This document shows positions 63,101 to 64,000 of a DNA stretch of 64,000 nucleotides, one piece after another. The DNA comes from Gemmatimonadota bacterium (GTDB taxonomy: Bacteria; 4572-55; J002). Where the stretch lies: the NCBI GenBank assembly GCA_003697105.1, contig RFFQ01000113.1:1-64000 (forward strand), written 5' to 3'. A program made the position numbers and the translations under genes. The stretch's first letter is position 1, and each line of letters begins with the position of its first letter. A model generated the notes under the pieces. That model was not told the DNA's origin. It searched no databases and was given only the letters and a program-made list of their open reading frames with translations.

Positions 63101-64000
63101 GTGATGCTCGCATTTGATGAACGCCAATTTCATCTGGCAGATGTCCCGCCGGGTGGAATTTGGGTCTCGCGGGTAGAATCGGGACATTATCGTGACCAAT
63201 ACCGGGTCTGTATTAATACCATCCATGACGCCCATTTTGATCTACAACTCGTACTCAGCGACGACCTCGATCAAGCGATGACCAAAGAATCCGTTTACTG
63301 GCATGTGGCGATCAGCGGGTATCCTTACGGGCAATCGGTGTTACCGCGAATGGGGTGTTTTGATACCGGAAGTGGCGCTTTGGCAACACGTTATACCGGC
63401 GAACTGAGCGTGTGGGAGAAAATCCGCGAGTTTTCCAGTGCTCGTATCCCCGGCAAGACGTTTCCGGGACTCAATGCGTGGCGAAAGTTGTTTATTCAAG
63501 CCTTAGCCGGATTTTATCGCGGCTGGCACAATAGCGGCTTTCAGATTGTGCCGGGCGTCATCTCGCCCAATAACATTGCCGTACCGGAACTCGATTTTTT
63601 GGAAAGTTCCACGATCTTGTCCATGATCGGCTGGCAAGAGTACACCAACACGCTTTCCCTCATTAAACCGATGCTGCAAAACTTCTACTTCAAGACGGTC
63701 GCTCACTATCCCTGGTGCAAAGATGATTTGCATGTGGATTGGATATTTGATGCCTGCCAAGAAGCGTTAGGACGGGAGCCGGCGCAGGAATTTTTCGCCC
63801 AACTCCAGACGGAACTCAGCGGGGAACGGCTGGTATGGCTGGATGGTACGCCATTGGGACAATGCCTAGAGCGGTATCTCAAGGATAACGAGGATTTCTA
63901 TTACCTGCCCCTTGCCGTCCGCAAAGCCATTGAGTGGTACAAAACGTGGGAAAAAACGAATGAGGCAATTCACTCCACTGCCCGGAAAGAAGTGGTGTTG
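60143..64000 (+). CDS. Very long adenylate-forming protein (AMP-binding enzyme with unknown C-terminal half), partial
   Basis: Runs off the right edge: 1286 codons without a stop. GGGAG precedes the ATG at 60143. The N-terminal third (about 90-610) is an acyl-CoA synthetase-type AMP-binding domain with P-loop [10 protein letters not shown] (about 252), G-F-G-M-T-E-A-T-G-G (about 405), S-T-G-D-L-F and D-R-T-K-D-I-Y-K-N; the usual C-terminal catalytic lysine could be in T-P-K-G-S-F-N-R-K. From about 620 on, the protein is unrecognised: first a beta-rich segment, then helical repeat-like parts (about 770-850) and a long domain with W-x-N-S-G-F-Q-I-V-P-G-V-I-S-P-N-N-I-A-V-P (about 1130). No acyl-carrier or condensation domain is seen. 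It follows the dehydrogenase by about 53 bp across the G-rich repeat. Confidence 0.85.
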   Translation, partial: MDISKQIEQWQHQPGIETAVGLLEAMETTPVQVELAPSCLRLTGKSDFLRNLPQYELRLRWAQTALRWIRETPFKLVDLFTMRVKEYPNRVLFQEMRGTMPHYWTYRQVDRMVKEIATAFYTVVPASPRVAIFAENCLGGACADLACLFYDILDTPLNIHFDDETLLDILDRLQINIVVTDTESRCRRLENLRRKTARPFVVFVVQRQIKLHENDTYFLDEYCKHLSQEQIDTQLANRPRRDLRDVATVMFTSGSTGKPKGIAFSEYHLVSKRFCRAAALPKVGDNEVLLCYLPLFHTFGRYLEMLGTIYWGGTYVFTTNTSAENLLSLFPQVNPTGFISVPIRWVQLYEKCLKKIKHETDLQAVQLAVRSVIGHRLRWGLSAAGYLDPKIFRFFQRNGVDLCSGFGMTEATGGITMTPPGNYVENAVGIALPGIDIRLTDNGEMQISGHYIARYLDDLPSASAAIPYPEEEVYWLSTGDLFQVTPEGFYQIIDRTKDIYKNNKGQTVAPVKMEKKFTGVPGIKRTFLVGDGKPYNVLFIVPDETSDFMQKFRTEESRREYFQQLITTANQKLAPYERVINFAILDRDFDLKRGELTPKGSFNRKIIVAHFSHLIDELYQREYVELACDEVCVRIPRWFFRDQGMLEGSISISRMGLHNLTTGKMLPLKRVAESGTTLIGDLEYTVTNGVIDLGLFSRQPRLWVGNPALIAFCICKEGWDVPLDGVSAHLFRPWEIARQYDPTELPVPQKVRDAELLRINRLVCTAILGPTELAYSALEELSTALTEVDSRLGDVIRRRLETLARHPDEDIRCFAYQILLLDEPVSNYNLAFPAFMQSGLSFLNKKSIENIAFGKMEKKRLEALRQRLFSYRMQLNWPLNESMRQQFERIFQLLVSFVDQHPEFYHPLRAELASWVLHRNDRALAEIAERYFNELYQVYQSKFEGDLDTYQQADWDEKIVFDDGLVADEIQRIKAVFRAAPFLKHSVMLAFDERQFHLADVPPGGIWVSRVESGHYRDQYRVCINTIHDAHFDLQLVLSDDLDQAMTKESVYWHVAISGYPYGQSVLPRMGCFDTGSGALATRYTGELSVWEKIREFSSARIPGKTFPGLNAWRKLFIQALAGFYRGWHNSGFQIVPGVISPNNIAVPELDFLESSTILSMIGWQEYTNTLSLIKPMLQNFYFKTVAHYPWCKDDLHVDWIFDACQEALGREPAQEFFAQLQTELSGERLVWLDGTPLGQCLERYLKDNEDFYYLPLAVRKAIEWYKTWEKTNEAIHSTARKEVVL

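Noticed and set aside
1-64000. tRNA or rRNA genes
   Set aside because: Occurrences of GGTTCGA/GGTTCAA-like motifs lie inside clear protein genes and lack acceptor and anticodon stems.

Overview
The window is a gene-dense bacterial chromosome segment of about 50% G+C. I see no rRNA, tRNA, CRISPR array, prophage or intact insertion sequence. The best lineage clue is the first protein: it is secreted and ends in a FlgD-like/T9SS-type C-terminal module with an NPFNP motif. Such modules are typical of FCB-group lineages (Calditrichota, KSB1, Marinimicrobia, Zixibacteria and relatives). That assignment is inference; no marker gene here settles it. Translation uses the standard bacterial code, since many genes end in TGA, with one apparent exception described next.

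1-2.3 kb: a secreted thioredoxin-like multidomain protein whose reading frame is interrupted by a single TGA at 271-273. The TGA sits exactly where the first cysteine of a CxxC redox motif belongs (W-U-T-Y-C-P), and hairpins follow immediately. I read it as an undescribed secreted selenoprotein. 2.3-8.3 kb: a pyruvate dehydrogenase operon (aceE-aceF-lpdA, minus strand) with a possible structured RNA between aceE and aceF. 8.5-10.7 kb: Memo and AMMECR1 family genes and a secreted small protein, then a 430-bp gene-free stretch holding a dead REP-associated transposase and its repeats. 11-18 kb: free methionine sulfoxide reductase (msrC), acetyl-CoA synthetase, and a tight five-gene minus-strand operon (pentapeptide-repeat membrane protein, YqiA-like hydrolase, TIGR00725 Rossmann protein, exported ankyrin protein, 60-aa membrane protein). 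Strong back-to-back promoters separate this operon from a plus-strand run.

18-29 kb (plus): MDR dehydrogenase, DUF6090-like membrane protein, the TldD/TldE protease pair, an unknown protein, purH, purD, and a TolB-propeller/outer-membrane-barrel protein. 29-35 kb (minus): three tandem TPR-sensor histidine kinases, one with a periplasmic sensor, one cytoplasmic, and one cytoplasmic hybrid with a receiver domain. 35-45.7 kb: bifunctional homocysteine methyltransferase/MTHFR, an orphan LUD protein, MutS2, an FAD oxidoreductase, a GT2 glycosyltransferase, a SPASM-like radical SAM protein, and a cysteine desulfurase with an A-type Fe-S carrier.

45.7-57 kb (minus): a compact operon HugZ-like / ElaA-like / RsmB-like / zinc-ribbon-HEAT protein / RlmN, then ferritin, pgi, a 47-aa membrane protein with TrmL, carboxypeptidase Taq, and a ClpP-fold membrane protease with a rhomboid. 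57-64 kb (plus): a fusion of a TIGR01212 (YhcC/YtqA-type) radical SAM domain with an MnmC-like methyltransferase, a zinc-type dehydrogenase, and a very long adenylate-forming protein (at least 1286 aa) that runs off the window.

Most genes are housekeeping (carbon entry to acetyl-CoA, purines, one-carbon and sulfur metabolism, tRNA/rRNA modification, proteolysis). The points that stand out are the probable secreted UxxC selenoprotein, the radical SAM-methyltransferase fusion, the duplicated zinc-ribbon/HEAT protein, the three-kinase cluster, and G-rich intergenic repeats that contribute coding or ribosome-binding sequence.
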